A stretch of DNA of 64,000 nt from Torreya grandis (GCA_037957365.1 JARHVA010000398.1:995001-1059000), one strand, 5' to 3'; positions 33,240 through 46,600 are shown, numbered from the stretch's first letter. Numbers and translations are program-made. The notes: a model not told the origin generated them from the sequence alone.

Positions 33240-34985
33240 GAAATCGCAGGGTGAAGGAGAATTGATGATCTTGCTTATTACATGATTTCCATATGTAATT
33301 CAAAATTAAGCGAAGAATAATATGTTTCAATTTCATGTACTTTCCATTATAAGGCACCCATTGCATGCATTAAAGCTAAGGCCTCTTAAGAAGGCATGCT
33401 TAAATTCTCAAGGACCTCATTTAGTGGTTAAATTTTATTGTTGATGGTAACCATAGGTACACTATTCCTCAAGGTGGAAAAGACAAGTGTAAAGTATCCA
33501 ACAAAGATAAAACATTTATTTCATTAATTTCAATTATAATGACAATCAAGTAATGCACACACAAAGGTATATGCTTGAAAAAATGTGAATAAACCTTAAG
33601 ATTAGAATCTAAAAAATAGATAATCCCCAAGAGTTTGTAGAAACCCTAGGTTAAAACAATATTCAATAAGATTGGGTTCACCATTTATATTTACCATTAT
33701 TCTTTTTTTAACCAAAATAAAGAATAAAATATTTTCAGTTAAAAGGATTTAAACATACGTGACTGAAAGTACATAATTCAGATGTACCCAATAAGCTATG
33801 ATGACAAACAAGTCCAAATGCTACAAATGAAACTAGACTAAGCAATGTAAATGGTAAAAGGGTAGAGAATGATCACACCTATTTGTTGTTCAAGAAATTT
33901 GGGACTATAAATTGACTATATAGATTGTGTGCAACATACTCTTAAAATCTATAAATTGTGTAATGTTTTGAGATAAATTTGTTCATTATGACAAACTTGT
34001 TATTGTGAACTGATCCTATTGGAATAGACCCGTACATAGGTGATTGTCTGATTATGGTTGGGTTTATCCTGTTGTGATCGGGGTTGACTTGTTAGGGTTT
34101 TGTACTCTGATTTTTCTATTATATTTGTGTGTTGTCACCTTCTGGTTACCCTTGTATCTTGACTTCACAGATATGTCAGACAAAATGTGTAGAATATATG
34201 AATCTCCTCCTTGACCTATCGTGCACTCTAGAACAAAACAAATAGTTGTGGAGTTAGGCAACCATCAAGAAAACATTGCAAAGTACATGCCCTACATAGA
34301 CAGAATCAGACCTACACATAGTTATGTGAATGTGTTGATGGAATAGATTGAATGAGGGTTTGTGAACTTTCTTTTTCCTAGAAGTGATGATGTAGCTACA
34401 TGCAGTCTAATAACCTCATTTAGCACAAGGAAATGTAGAGAGACCAAGATAAAGTGGCAATGTCGCAAGTGTATGAGATTCAAGGAAACTTGACTTGAGT
34501 GATGCTTGCTTCTATGCTTAAACTTGTATGCAACTTGGCTCTTGATATTTGGGGGTGTCTTATGCTTACTTCTAGATAATAAATAGATTGGTTATACATG
34601 TATATATAGGTTGATGTAGGATAACTTATGTATGATTGTCAATTATGGCAATGTATAAAAACAAGAGTAAAGGCACAAGATTCACAATAATGGACTAGCA
34701 AGCCCACAAAACTAAAAGGGACAAACCTGTAAGATGTATGAGTTTGTTCAAGATGGACTCGTACAATATATGGGTCTCTCTACGAGATAATTTTGACTCA
34801 ATTTTCGAGGTAGGGTTGGATAATAAGTGAAAAATAGTCTAGATATATTAACGAATAACTTTTTATAATTGTTGAGATGTTTTTAGGCTCAACGGACCAA
34901 TTATAGATCTGTTGTAGGTCGGAATAGTCCTAAAAACATGCTAAAATATACAAGCTTGCCAAATAAGATAAAATGGAGAAAAAGG
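33240..34985. other. Unassigned intergenic sequence
   Basis: No supported gene. Open frame 34064-34261 on the minus strand is not recognised. Confidence 0.4.
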
Positions 34986-34989
34986 TATT

Positions 34990-35790
34990 GTGCTAAATTA
35001 AAAAATTTACATGTAATTAAAATATTTTGCCATGTTAAACATGTTCACATTATATTATGAAATGTTCTTGACATGACATTCAAATGTATATTTACATTAT
35101 TAATATTTTTTTAAAATAAAATTAGAATTTTTTATAATGTTGGACACATTGACATGACACTATGAAATATACTCAAATACTATTTAAATTATTAATTTTT
35201 AAAGAGTAAAATTGGAATATTTTACTAAATATTTTATATATTGATATGACAAAATTTTATTTAATTTTGATATCAATGTCCACTAAAGTTATAAAATAAA
35301 ATGGTGAAGATATAAAAAATGAAATGTATCTTCAAAAGCTAATGAATAAAGATTGAAAAGAAAAAAATATTCTTTTTTTAATAAAAGCTAATTATTCTAT
35401 GTATATCTTCTTGATACCTCATTATTTAAAAGTAAAAGTAGATATTAAATATTCTCTGTTAGAATTAAAGTACCTTGAATAAACTAATTTAAAATCCGTA
35501 TTCCTTGTTCCTCATCCTCAATAAAGGCCGTAAAAAATCCACAATGTGACATCCTTAAAGATGGGAGACGACGATACTTGGAATATGTTTTTAAATTATT
35601 AATATTTTTTAAAAAGTAAAATAAAAATATTTTGTCACGTTAGACATTCTGACGTGTCACTTCCAGACGTGATATTTGCATACATTTTCAAATTATTAAT
35701 ATTCTTAAAGAATAGGATGTTGGACTCGCTGACGTGGCACTATAAAAATGTGCCTAACGTGGCATGTTATTTGGCGGAGTAAAATTAGAA
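34990..35790. repeat. Degenerate repeats of about 115 bp with a TGACRTGRCAC core
   Basis: Units read: TTTAAATTATTAAT, then AAAGAGTAAAATTRGAAT, then a GTTGGACAC or GTTAGACAT block, then TGACRTGRCACTAT. Clear units begin near 35090, 35185, 35595, 35690 and 35770, with an unrelated gap at about 35280-35580. The last unit overlaps the start of the LINE target duplication, and a further copy lies upstream of AMPD at 29535-29700. Confidence 0.6.
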
Positions 35791-36944
35791 TATTGTGGCG
35801 TACGTTTGAGGCATCCGGGACATATGGATAGCTTTATTTTCCTTCTCTGTTCCATTTTTATTTTTGAATTTTGAATTTGTTTAGGGCGTTTTCGTATTGG
35901 GAGAGGCTTACTAAGAAATTCTAATAAGTATGGTTGAGAAAATTTAATATTTTTTTTCGAGTTCAATATTCTTATTAAATTTAAATTTTTTTATTGTAAA
36001 ATAATTTAAAAAAAAAAAATTATAGATATTATATTTAAATAGATAATCAAGATTTTTATTAAAATTTAGAATTTTAAGAAAAATTATTATGTAAATAAAG
36101 TCTCTAACAATGTGATGTGATTTTAGTACTTTCTTTAAAAAGAAATATGTAGATTTTGTAAGGGGTTGGAACTTTGACTATTGTGTTTTGACCACATGAA
36201 TAATTGAGTAGAAGTAATGACAAGGGGTCTACATGTTTAAAAGTAAAGAGGTACATAGTTAAAAAATGAAATTGAATCCAATAAACTAATTATGTATTCA
36301 AGCGGTCAACTACACACATTTTTAAAGTAATAGACTTTTAAATATGATTAAATTTAATGGTCAATTCTTATGTGATAATTTTTTTGTCAGGATTATTAAA
36401 CATTGTTTTAATATATTTTATATTAGAAAAAAAAAAATCATATATTTATTATATTTTTTCAGAATTTTTAATGATTTGTTCAAAATTTCACTTTGCATCT
36501 AATACGATCTATCAAAAAATTGTTTATATTTAACAACTAAAAAATGTAAATATAATCATTTGATTATCAATTTAATCCCTACCCTTAATTATTGATATTA
36601 AATAAAAACCATGATGAAACGAATAAAAAGAAATTTTAATTTTAATTAAAAAATATTAAATCAATATTTAATAATGCATATTTATAAATCAACATATCAC
36701 CATCAATTTAATCCTTACCCTCAATTATTGATATTAAATAAAAACCAAGCCAAAATAAATAAAAATAAACTTTAATTCTAATTAAAAAATATTAAATCAA
36801 TATTTATAATACATATTTATAACAATTTAGTCTCTATCAAAACAAAGAAAAAGAAACTTTAATTTTAATTAAAAAATATTAAATCAATATTTAATAATAT
36901 GTATATATTAATTAACAATATTTTTCCTCTCCCAACAAACTTTT
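35718..36944. repeat. Left copy of the LINE target-site duplication (1.23 kb)
   Basis: It begins TGTTGGACTCGCTGACGTGG and ends CCCAACAAACTTTT, where the LINE poly(A) tail (read as T on this strand) takes over. By eye there are around 45 differences and small indels from the right copy, roughly 96% identity. A 70-codon minus frame (35754-35966) is open in both copies but unrecognised. Confidence 0.9.
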
Positions 36945-37065
36945 TTTTTAAAAATAAAAAGGGTAAAAATATATTAATAAAGGAACAAGAGCATTACAAG
37001 AAGAACGGGAGACCGAAATCCCCAAAGGAAAGCAACAAGTGCAGAAAAACTAGGGACAAACCCAC

Positions 37066-37563
37066 CTATATGTTGATATGAGCCTTCTTATCTTCCTCCA
37101 AAATACATTCCAGATTAAAATGAAGCTCCGGGGAGAGAGACTCCCAATCCTCAGAATTACCACCATCTAAATGCTCGGACGCCCATTTTGCCAAACAATC
37201 CGCTGCTTTATTCCATTCACGAGGAATATAAACAAACCTAATTGTATCCATGAGCGAGCTAATCCTCAAATTTTGTTGCACAATCCCAGCCAATTGCCAA
37301 TTGACATCCAACACTTTCCTCTTAACAAGCAGGTTGATCACGACTTGAGAATCCGATTTGCAAATGATCCTATGCCAACCCAACGCCTGAGCCTTCTCAA
37401 GAGCATATAGAATAGCCTGGCCTTCCATCATGTTGTTGGTTTGCATCCCCTCATGGATCGCAAAGAGAAAAATCACCATACCTTCAGAGTCTCTGCCTAT
37501 CCCACCAGTACCTGCAAGGCCGGGATTGCCCCTGGAAGAGTCGTCTGTATTGATCTTGAGAAA
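37066..37563 (-). pseudogene. LINE ORF2 RNase H domain
   Basis: From about 37563 in minus sense the reading is KINTDDSSRGNPGLAGTGG, then MMEGQAILYALEKAQALGW, then CKSDSQVVINLL, and near the end YIPREWNKAADCLAKWA. The catalytic Asp (in TDDSSRGNPG), Glu (MMEGQA) and Asp (SDSQ) of the RVT_3-type RNase H are all visible, as is a downstream Asp (AADCLA). The domain removes RNA from RNA:DNA hybrids. It is the last domain of the LINE protein; a stop follows after 37066. It is almost intact, unlike most coding debris here. Confidence 0.88.
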
Positions 37564-37578
37564 CCCATTGGGAGGGTA

Positions 37579-38048
37579 CTACCACTGACCGTCCCTATGA
37601 ATCTTCTCTTTGCCCTGTCGACCTCTCCTGACACAAGCTGAATTACCTGCAAATCGTTGGATTCCTAGGTGCACCACCACCTCAGCGTCTTGTTTGGATA
37701 AAGGGAGACAAACCTCACTCTTAGCTTGCATAGTCTCTTGAATCATCCCTACGACTTTTTGCCATACTTGTTGCCCCATAATCCTCTCATTCTGGAATAT
37801 CTGCCTATTTCTCTCCAACCAGAGCTGCCACATCAAAAAGATGGGCCCCCCTAACCAAACATTATGCAAAAAAGTCGTCCTTGAGGGGGGTTCTCCCACA
37901 CCACTCCAAAAATCGACCAAGGATGAAACATGGAGACAAGGGCACTGCCATACATCCCACCAATAATGCCAGAGTTGCAAAGCAAAGGAGCAACGAAAAA
38001 ATAGGTGAGCAGAATCCTCCTCAGCCGCTCCGCACATAACACAAACAA
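37579..38048 (-). pseudogene. LINE ORF2 zinc-knuckle region
   Basis: The frame from 38037 begins CGAAEEDSAHLFFRCSFALQ, matching the CxxC...H...C knuckle (zf-RVT type) that follows RT in plant LINEs, then WSGVGEPPSRTTF and LWLERNRQIFQN, also typical of that region. It joins RNase H at its C-terminal end after a short linker. Confidence 0.85.
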
Positions 38049-38417
38049 ACGAGCCTTGGAAGCCTCTTTTTTGGAGATTGTCCTAGGTCAAGCACCTGTT
38101 CCAAGCCAACAACCAAACAAAGCAGTTGCATTTTGGCCATGATAATTTATTCCAGACCTGTCTCCACCATTGCACTTCTTTCCTGCCCAATCTCTGAGAT
38201 AATAAACCCTGATATCCAGAAGCAACTGTGTAATTTCCTTTAGGATTAGGAGACCAAGCAAGCTCATCTTCCTCCTAGAGGGAGCTACATCGGTGTCTGG
38301 AAATGAGGTTCAATAGCTCATCATGCTCCTCCTATGTTCTAACAACCAGCCAAACCTCAGGCACTTTTTATTTTGTCACCTCCAGCTGTCCGCAGGAAAT
38401 GTATGATTTAAAGTCAC

Positions 38418-40590
38418 TCACCCGAGACCAACCAGCATCAAGGAATCTCTGGCAAAGGTTTGACAGATTAGGGAACTGAGAAATAATGGGAGGGTTACCG
38501 TCCTAAGAATCAGTCCAAAAGAGAGTCTTGGATCCCCGCTTACAAATCCAGAATAAGCCTTAATAAGAGCAGCCCCTTTTTTGAGAGTCCTCCATATCGC
38601 TGAGCCTTTCCCAATGAGTGGATAATGAGGAATATCACTCTGAGTGGCCCCCAAATAGTACTTCTGAGAGAGAATTCTGGCCCAGGCCTTGTCTTGTTCA
38701 TTGCACCAACGCCAATAAAGCTTAGCCGCCAAAGCAACTCCATTCAAGTCCGTCTACCTTAGGCCAAGCCCCCCATGTTGTTTGGGGTTACAGACCATAT
38801 CCCATCTAACTAAGCTCCATTTTGAGGTCATCAAAGTACCAACCCATAAAAATTGCCTAATAATCGAGTCAAATTCCTTAACAATTCCCACCGGGGCAAC
38901 CTAAAGTGTACATTTGTAAATGGGCAAAGCCTGCACCACATATTGAATTAATTGAACATGGCCCGCAAAAGAAAGCCACTTGTGAGTCCAATGATTCACC
39001 TTCGCCCAAAATTTATCCAAAATATTTTGCCAAGATTCTTTGTGTATACGGCCAGCTGTAATAGGAATACCCAGATAAATCAAGGGGAGAGTCCCAATCT
39101 AGAAATGCATAGTTCGAGCAATTCGCTGCTATATGGGAGCTAGTGTATTAAAGAAGAAGATGGATGACTTATCTTCGTTGACCTTTTGCCCCGAGGCCAT
39201 TAGATAAACATCCAACACCCTGCGCAAATTGGCGGCTTCACTCATTGTTGCCATGCCCATCAGAACAATGTCATCAACAAATTGCAAGTGAGACTGCGCC
39301 AACAGTTCACCCCCCCCCATCACCAGCCTTGAATATGCCCATCCTCTCTGTTCCTTCTGATCATCCTCCCCAAGCCTTCAACAAGAAGAAGAAAGAGATA
39401 CGGAGACAAGGGATCTCCTTGTCGCAGCCCCCTAGAGGCACCAAATAACTCCGTATGTTCCCCATTGATAAGCACTGAAAAGGAAATCGAGGAAATGCAG
39501 CTCATGACCCATTGGGTCCATTCGTCCGCAAAACCAAAAGCTTTGAGAACCTTCCACAGGAATGACCATCTGACCCTATTAAAAGCCTTGGCCATATCCA
39601 GCTTAATAAACATTGCCTTATCCTTGGAGTTGCCATGGAGTGAATGGACTCAATTGCTATGACAATACCATCAAGAATTTCCCTGTCTTCCACAAAACCA
39701 CTTTGTTCTTCAGAAATCACATCGTTGAGCCCAGTTTTTAACCTTTCTGCAATGAATTTAGATATGATTTTATAAACAACATTACAAAGAGATATAGGGC
39801 GAAATTGACTTAGCCTATCAACTCCTTCGCATTTCAGTATGAGGGTGAGATAAGTCGCATTTGAAGCCTTAAGCATTTACTTATTCCGTTGAGATTCTTG
39901 AACAACAGCTAAAAGATCCAATTTGATAATATCCCAGAATTCTTGATAGAATTCAGTCGGAAAACCGTCAGGACTAGCCGCTTTCCCCTTTTTCATTTGG
40001 GAAATAGTCACCTCAAGCTCCCCAAGTGTGATATCCTTCATTAAATTCTCATTCATTTCATGCATCACCAGGGGCGAAATGCAGTAGAGAACCTGTGGTT
40101 CTTCCAGTAATTCCTCATTCACATCTTCCTTAAAAAGAGTAGAGAAATACTACACCTCTTCTAACATTATAGGAAAGGAATTAAGCCGCTCACCTCTTTC
40201 ATTGACCAGGACCGAGATAGAGTTGCCGTGCCTCCTAGCTTTGGATGATTGAAAGAAAAAAGTATTTATGTCACCTTCTTGGAGCCATCCTATCCGAGCT
40301 TTCTGCTTCCAAAACACTTCCTCCCATCGCTCGCATTCCTCCAGGTCTTTCATAGCCTGAGCTTCGTCTTGAAGTAAGATTTCAGTCAATCCTTCCTCCC
40401 TAATTGTTCTCATGATACCATCAAGCTTAGCCTGCGCATTAGCCTTAGCATGAAAAATATTCCCAAAGCTTTGATGATTCCATTGTTTAAGCTTATACTT
40501 CACAAACTGCAGCGATTTAGCAAAAATATACATCGTCGTACCATAGGCAGGGCTGCCCCACCTCCACCAGTTGGCCACACATTCGAACAA
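38418..40590 (-). pseudogene. LINE ORF2 reverse transcriptase and flanks
   Basis: In minus sense: the linker from 40590 has KYKLKQWNHQSFGNIFH and RIGWLQEGDINTFFF. RT motifs follow: KAASPDGFPTEFYQEFW near 40020, FRPISLCNVVYKIISKFIAE near 39815-39750, EEQSGFVEDREILDG near 39710-39670, MFIKLDMAKAFNRVRW near 39613-39566, GLRQGDPLSPYLFLLLVEGL near 39430-39370, and LQFVDDIVLMG near 39290, where FADD reads FVDD with both aspartates kept. The post-RT part has YLGIPITAGRIHKESW at about 39078. Frame breaks occur near 39875, 39613, 39323 and 39130. The apurinic-type endonuclease that should precede the linker is absent. Confidence 0.9.
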
Positions 40591-40637
40591 TGACTGATCT
40601 CATAGCCACATGAGTTGGAATCTGAAAAATTATGTTG

Positions 40638-41869
40638 TGTTGGACTCGCTGACGTGGCACTATAAAAATGTGCCTAACGTGGCATGTTATTTGGCGAAGT
40701 AAAATTAGAATATTGTGGCGTACGTTTGAGGCATCCGGGACATATGGATAGCTTTATTTTCCTTCTTTGTTCCATTTTTATTTTTGAATTTTGAATTTGT
40801 TTAGGACGTTTTCGTATTGGGAGAGGCTTATTAAGAAATTCTAATAAGTATAGTCGAGAAAATTTAATATTTTTTTTCGAGTTCAATATTATTATTAAAT
40901 TTTAATTTTTTTATTGTAAAATAATTTAAAAAAAAAATTATAGATATTATATTTAAATAGATAATCAAGATTTTTATTAAAATTTAGAATTTTAAGAAAA
41001 AATATTATGTGAATAAAGTCTCTAACAATGTGATTGATTTTAGTACTTTCTTTGAAAAGAAATATTTAGATTTTGTAAGGAGTTGGAACTTTGACGGTGG
41101 TGTTTTGACCACATGAATAATTGAGTGGAAGTAATGGCGAGGGGTCTACATGTTTAAAAGTAAAGAGGTACATTGTTAAAAAATGAAATTGAATCCAATA
41201 AACTAATTATGTATTCAAGCAGTCAACTACACACATTTTTAAAGTAATAGACTTTTAAATATGATTAAATTCAATGGTCAATTCTTATGTGATCATTTTT
41301 TTTGTGAGGATTATTAAACATTGTTTTGATATATTTTATATTAGAAAAAAAGAAAATAAAAATTCATATATTTATTATATTTTTCCAGATTTTTTAATGA
41401 TTTGTTCAAAATTTCACCTTGCATCTAATATGATCTATCAAAAAATTGTTTATATTTAACAACTAAAAAATGTAAATATAACCATTTGATTATCAATTTA
41501 ATCCCTGCCCTTAATTATTGATATCAAATAAAAACCATGATGAACCTAATAAAAGAAATTTTAATTTTAATTAAAAAATATTAAATCAATATTTAATAAT
41601 GCATATATATAAATCAACATATCACCATCAATTTAATCCTTACCCTCAATTATTGATATTAAATAAAAACCATGCCAAAATAAATAAAAATAAACTTTAA
41701 TTCTAATTAAAAAATATTAAATCAATATTTATAATACCTATTTATAAAAATTTAGTCTCTATCAAAACAAAGAAAAAGAAACTTTAATTTTAATTAAAAA
41801 ATATTAAATCAATATTTAATAATATGTATCTATTAATTAACAATATTTTCCCTCTCCCAATAAACTTTT
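40638..41869. repeat. Right copy of the LINE target-site duplication (1.23 kb)
   Basis: It begins TGTTGGACTCGCTGACGTGG immediately after the LINE 5' end and finishes CCCAATAAACTTTT, followed by native AATAAAATATA. The junction TTTT|AATAA is the preferred nick site of L1-type endonucleases, which explains why the copy ends here and why the left copy passes into the poly(T)-read tail at the same point. Confidence 0.9.
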
Positions 41870-42635
41870 AATAAAATATAATTTCAAATATTTATACATA
41901 CCCCTTTTTTATATGAGAAGACAATTAAGATAAAATTAAATGTATTATAATACATAAAATAATGTTTGTGATTTTATGATTCTTTATGTTTTTAGAAAAT
42001 AATTAAATAATAATAATAAATTTAATAATTCTTTATGATTCTTTATTCTTTGTGTGTGTATTCACCATAAACTCTTATAAGATCGGATAAAGACATCTTA
42101 TCTTGATTAGATTACTTGGATTGGACTACGAAACATGGCCCACGAATATAATAGTGGAAAATAATCTGTTAAATAATTATATTTAAATGAATTTTATTAA
42201 TTTTTTATTGTTTCAGTTTGGGAGGACTAATAAGTGGTCGGTGGCATTCATCATTAAGTATATGTGTTAGGACATATAAATATTATTTTGGTTGGAATTA
42301 TTGAATTAGGGAGTGATGGATATGCTTGGGATGTTATAGTGGGAAACTTCTCTTTCAATACATGTTTAAATAATTTTTCCGAGTCGATAGAGAAGTGGTG
42401 GGTGGCCCTTACCATCGACTCCATAAGCTACGATATGGATATCTTATCTTCATTGAATTAGTTAGATTTGATATGACAAAGGTAGATAAAACATTATATA
42501 ATTTATTGAATAGCAAGCAAAACTTACATAATAGTTTAATGAAGAATATTATTAATTTTACATAAATTTTTAAATAATTATTTTTTAAGTTGAATTCAAC
42601 TATTTTATGGATATAATTATATGTTTTATTGATTT
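41870..42635. other. Unassigned intergenic sequence
   Basis: AT-rich. The open frame at 42264-42461 is not recognised. No feature is supported. Confidence 0.4.
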
Positions 42636-42639
42636 TTCA

Positions 42640-43440
42640 TTTTTCATTTTTATTTGATAAGGGTTTTTGATTAGAGTTCTGAACCAATATTGAGATATAA
42701 ATAAGGGGCCCAGTCTCTGAGATAGCTAAACAAAGCAAAATTACAAAAAAATCAAGATATCTACTAAAATTTACAAGACCCCACCTACTAAAATAAAATG
42801 TTTCCACAAAAGAAAGGTAAGAAATAGCAACAGGGCACCAAACCTCTGCCAAATAACAAGCTACCCAAAAAGGAAACCATGGCCTTTTCGTGAAACTTCA
42901 ACCAATTTATCGTGAAGGAACTCAAAAAGAAAAACACAAAGACAAAAATCAACCGGAGGAATTCTAAAATAGGAGTGTTATAGCCCTCAACCACAGGGTA
43001 GGGCCTGTCTTCGCTCACGCCTTGAAAGAATATCCTTCATTATCCATTAAGATCCATCTCTCACCAAGTCTTTTACTTCCATCCTTAGTGTTTTTGCCTT
43101 AGAGCATCTGTCTTTCTTCTTAGCAGTAGTGCCCATGTCAACTTTGAGTTTTTCTGCTCACTTTGGGTAAGGGACAACAACAAGGGAGAGGGGGGATGAC
43201 GAAGGGGAAGGAATGGGCAACAAGGGAACAACCTGAAGAGGGGAGTCATCGAGCATAGGGGTGGTGAAAAGGCAGGAGGGAGGGGGTGAGCGAAAGGGGG
43301 GGGGGTGTGTATGGGCAGGGGCACAACATCCTCTCTAAAAATTTCCACTTCCGATCCACCCCCTTTCATTTTAGAAGGTTCCTTCTTTGAACAATCCTCC
43401 GTGAGGACCTCACTAGACTTTTCATTTTAAATTACTAACA
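42640..43440 (-). pseudogene. Possible LINE ORF1 3' remnant with proline-rich stretch
   Basis: In minus sense a charged start near 43400 (KMKGGGSEVEIFREDVV) leads to a proline-rich stretch encoded by a G-rich plus strand (43157-43325). A hydrophobic, stop-broken tail follows (GLVPCCYFLPFFCGNIL near 42830), then a T-rich run on the plus strand at 42628-42655 that could be an A-tail in minus sense. The layout resembles the end of ORF1 in plant LINEs, but no defining motif is present. Confidence 0.3.
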
Positions 43441-46400
43441 TAGCATTAAAATATTTTTAACTTGTTAAAGGGGTGTCTCACTAGAAAATGTATGATCATA
43501 TCAACATTAATAATTAATTTTTATTTTAAACTATATAACTAAACATAACTCTAGATCACTAGACCAAACAAATCCCCCTTAATTTAAAGGAGACAAAAGG
43601 TAATCTGGAGTAATTATTGACTTGAGATTTGTACTTTAATGACCAAATCTTATCCAAAGTTTTACGTACGAGTGAGACACATTAAAGACACTTAGGGACT
43701 TTCAAAAGTACATCTTCATATATCATATGTATGTAAAGGAAAGATTTGTTTATGACACATGGTGCACAATGTGCAAATAAGACAAGGTTAGAATAGGTGG
43801 AAGAAACACACATGAAGAAGGAAACACAGTAAAAAGAGATGTTGTGACACTTGACACTCATCCAGGCAAGGAGGAGGCAAATTAAACGAGATTTAGTCTA
43901 CTTTAGAAAATGACTAAGCTAGGATGACAAAAAACTATGTTATTGCACAAATAGGTGGATAGGATCTAGAAAAGAATGTCCTTAAATACGCAAACAATTG
44001 ATGAAATGGATGAGCTGGTAACAATTAACAAGGGTCCAAGGTGGTCTAGGAAAAGCTATAAATAGGGATTTGGTTTATCATTTAAGGATATTAGGTTGGA
44101 ATAGATGCTTTAAAGTTATTGAATTGATTTATTTAGGAAGAAGCTTTGAGTTAGGGTTTGAAGGATAAGGAAGTGTAATCTTTGACATTCACATGTAAAG
44201 ATTGGCCTTTCGTGGTGGTTATTATAAATTATATTATGTGCGATTTGTAATGGATGTATACTAATGTGATTACAACGATGGATTTTATGTGTGATAAGAC
44301 TTTTTATGTTGTTTTTTGTTTACATAGATGACATTTGCTTCCTTATCTTTCTAGTATAAGTAGATACACATCAGTATATCTTTATTTTTCTCATAAAGGG
44401 GGATCTTAGTGATATTTCTTTTGTGCCTCAGTTGAGTGCTTAGGTATTTGGGGCTAGATTATATGTTGATGTATTAAAGCTAAGTGTCGTCTTATCTATT
44501 ACATGAGATCGGGGTTGTGCAAGACCTTAGAATGATCTAAAAGAAGGAAAACATTATGGTTATGTGTCGAGACCCTTTTTGAATGGATCGTGGAGATCAT
44601 TATTGTGAATGGTGAGACACATCTCTCTAGAATGTGTAAAGGTCTATTTTGAGGCCTAGTTTTTAAAATTTACAAATCATTTAATTGGAAAAAGGGTTTG
44701 AAGCAAAAGAATTTGCTATGAGACAATCTCTAGATCGATATGTATGAGATATTTTTCTGTTAGTTTTCATAATACATCCATGCATGGTTATCACCATATG
44801 TGACTGGGAGAAGTTGAAACTTTGAGATAAATCTTTCTAGAATACATGGGGTGAGCTGATACAACCGCCAAGTTGAACTAAGAACTAGTGCTCTATACAA
44901 GGCTCTCTCAAAAGAACATTAGTCTTTAAAAAGTGGGTAGAAAGCACCTGAAGAAACATTGGACACCCATCACCCTAAAATGTTGAATTGGGTGCAGTAT
45001 GTTAATAGAAATGGATGTCTCTCATTAGGTGATAGTGAAATGTTGAAGCAAGTGATATTCTAGAATAGTGGTGAGCTCCACAATAAGGTGGGTTAATCCA
45101 CACTTAGATAATATTATGCAGAACAAGAATGAACACTTGGTGAAAAACTCAAAGGAATTATACGAGTGGTACAAATCCATTATTTGAACACTAAAATGCT
45201 AACAGATTTAGGGATGCCAAATGTCGCTCATAATATAGAGACAATCATATTGTCAAGGAAGGTGTCAAAAATATAAAAGAGTACACCAATGAATTCCATT
45301 GAAAGATGAGACATACTACAATCCTCATATGGGTTCCGATAAATAAGTGCCTAATTATATACCCATGTACAAACAAGGAATTTAAGTTCATGACTATTGT
45401 GTTGAAAACATAAATGCACATACACATAAAAGTGTTTATTCACAAAAAAAAACTCCTCTATAAAAATGCAATGAGGCACATAGAAAGAGGCCTAAAAAAT
45501 GTCTTGAAAAGAATGGCATGAGTGGAAGTGGCATATGAAACTAAAAACTACTATCGAATAGGGTGAATAACCTCAAAAAAAGTTTACGTGAGTGGTCTTA
45601 ATCTATTACAGGATAACATATCCAATAGTGCAGAAAGATATCTACCCAAAAAGTGTCATGATAAAATGGAGATAATAAGTTCCTTAACAGGGTTCCAAAA
45701 ATGAGGCCATATTAGGTACCCAGTACAAAGAAAGAAAAAATATACATTTTCATTACATAAGAACCATGCAAATGAGTAGAATGCAAAAAATCAAACAATT
45801 TAAAAATGGTACCCAAAATAGAGTTGGGACAAAAGAGAAATAACCTACAAAAGATCCATGATAGAGTTACAAAACTCTAAAAAAAAGTTTGTTGTGGGGG
45901 GGATTCAACCACCTGTTAGACTGCCCTACCCTTTGGTCTTCAATATGGTTGAAAGCGATAATGGAGGGGAAATTTTCTACCATGCATAGATGTCACAAAA
46001 AAATTGTAGTCCTCTCATGAGCTATGTATAAAATAGAAGCATGAAAATTAAAAGGGTCCTAAAGTAGGAGTTTATGGATAGTAGCACCCAACAGGGTTAA
46101 CAGGTAAGCCATTGTTCTTAGAAAAATCCCCCTTTGCAACCACCCCCACCCCTTTACAATGAAAATTGCTCATCTTTAAATTTAAATTGTGCCCGTTAAT
46201 AATGTAATATTTTTTATATATTTTTTTTTATCATTAAAAAAATGAACCCCCCATTGAAAACAAAACCCCCTTTTAGAATGAACAAGCCCCCCTAACACAT
46301 TAAAAATGCCTCACTTAATAGATAAATTCTCTTTAAAAATACCCTGCCCCCCATTGACATTACCATAAAAAACTAAAAAAAAATAGGTGTTGGATTTTAT

Positions 46401-46600
46401 TAATTACAAAATGTGGAATAAATTGATCATGTTTGTGTTCGTCGATCCCATGAGAGGGAACAAGTTTGGTGTAGCAATAACATGGGGTTAAGAGAATAGC
46501 TAGTTACGGGTGGAGGTGGAGGTGGTGGGATAGGTCGCACAAGAGTCAAAGGAATGATTGAGAGTTGGGTGTCAAAGGTGATGTGGCTCTATAAATTTAA
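43441..46600. other. Unassigned intergenic sequence
   Basis: I see no supported gene. A TATA-like GCTATAAATAGGG at 44055-44067, within sequence that could be LTR-like, is the only promoter-like signal, and no second copy confirms it. Confidence 0.4.

Larger units (their letters stand above)
36945..40637 (-). mobile_element. 5'-truncated L1-type LINE with C-terminal RNase H
   Basis: In minus sense it starts inside ORF2 between the endonuclease and RT, so it is 5' truncated, and ends with a short A-tail at 36949-36945. Order: linker (40590-40150), RT (40122-38900), C-terminal thumb/connection (38750-38050), cysteine knuckle (MCGAAEEDSAHLFFRC at 38037-37990), then RNase H (37563-37066). It is 3.7 kb long and the coding reading is unusually well kept, with only a few stops and frameshifts. 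Direct repeats of 1.23 kb flank both ends exactly. Plant L1 elements that have gained an RNase H after the knuckle are known; this fits them. Confidence 0.92.

Noticed and set aside
35718..41869. The 1.23-kb repeats as LTRs of one LTR retrotransposon (termini TGTTGG and CCAACA)
   Set aside because: Identity extends past CCAACA to TTTT, no matching target duplication, primer site or polypurine tract is seen, and the interior is only a LINE whose tail and 5' end coincide with the repeat edges.
43085..43369. A proline-rich protein gene
   Set aside because: Composition follows from a G-rich tract; flanking reading is broken and resembles a LINE ORF1 remnant at best.
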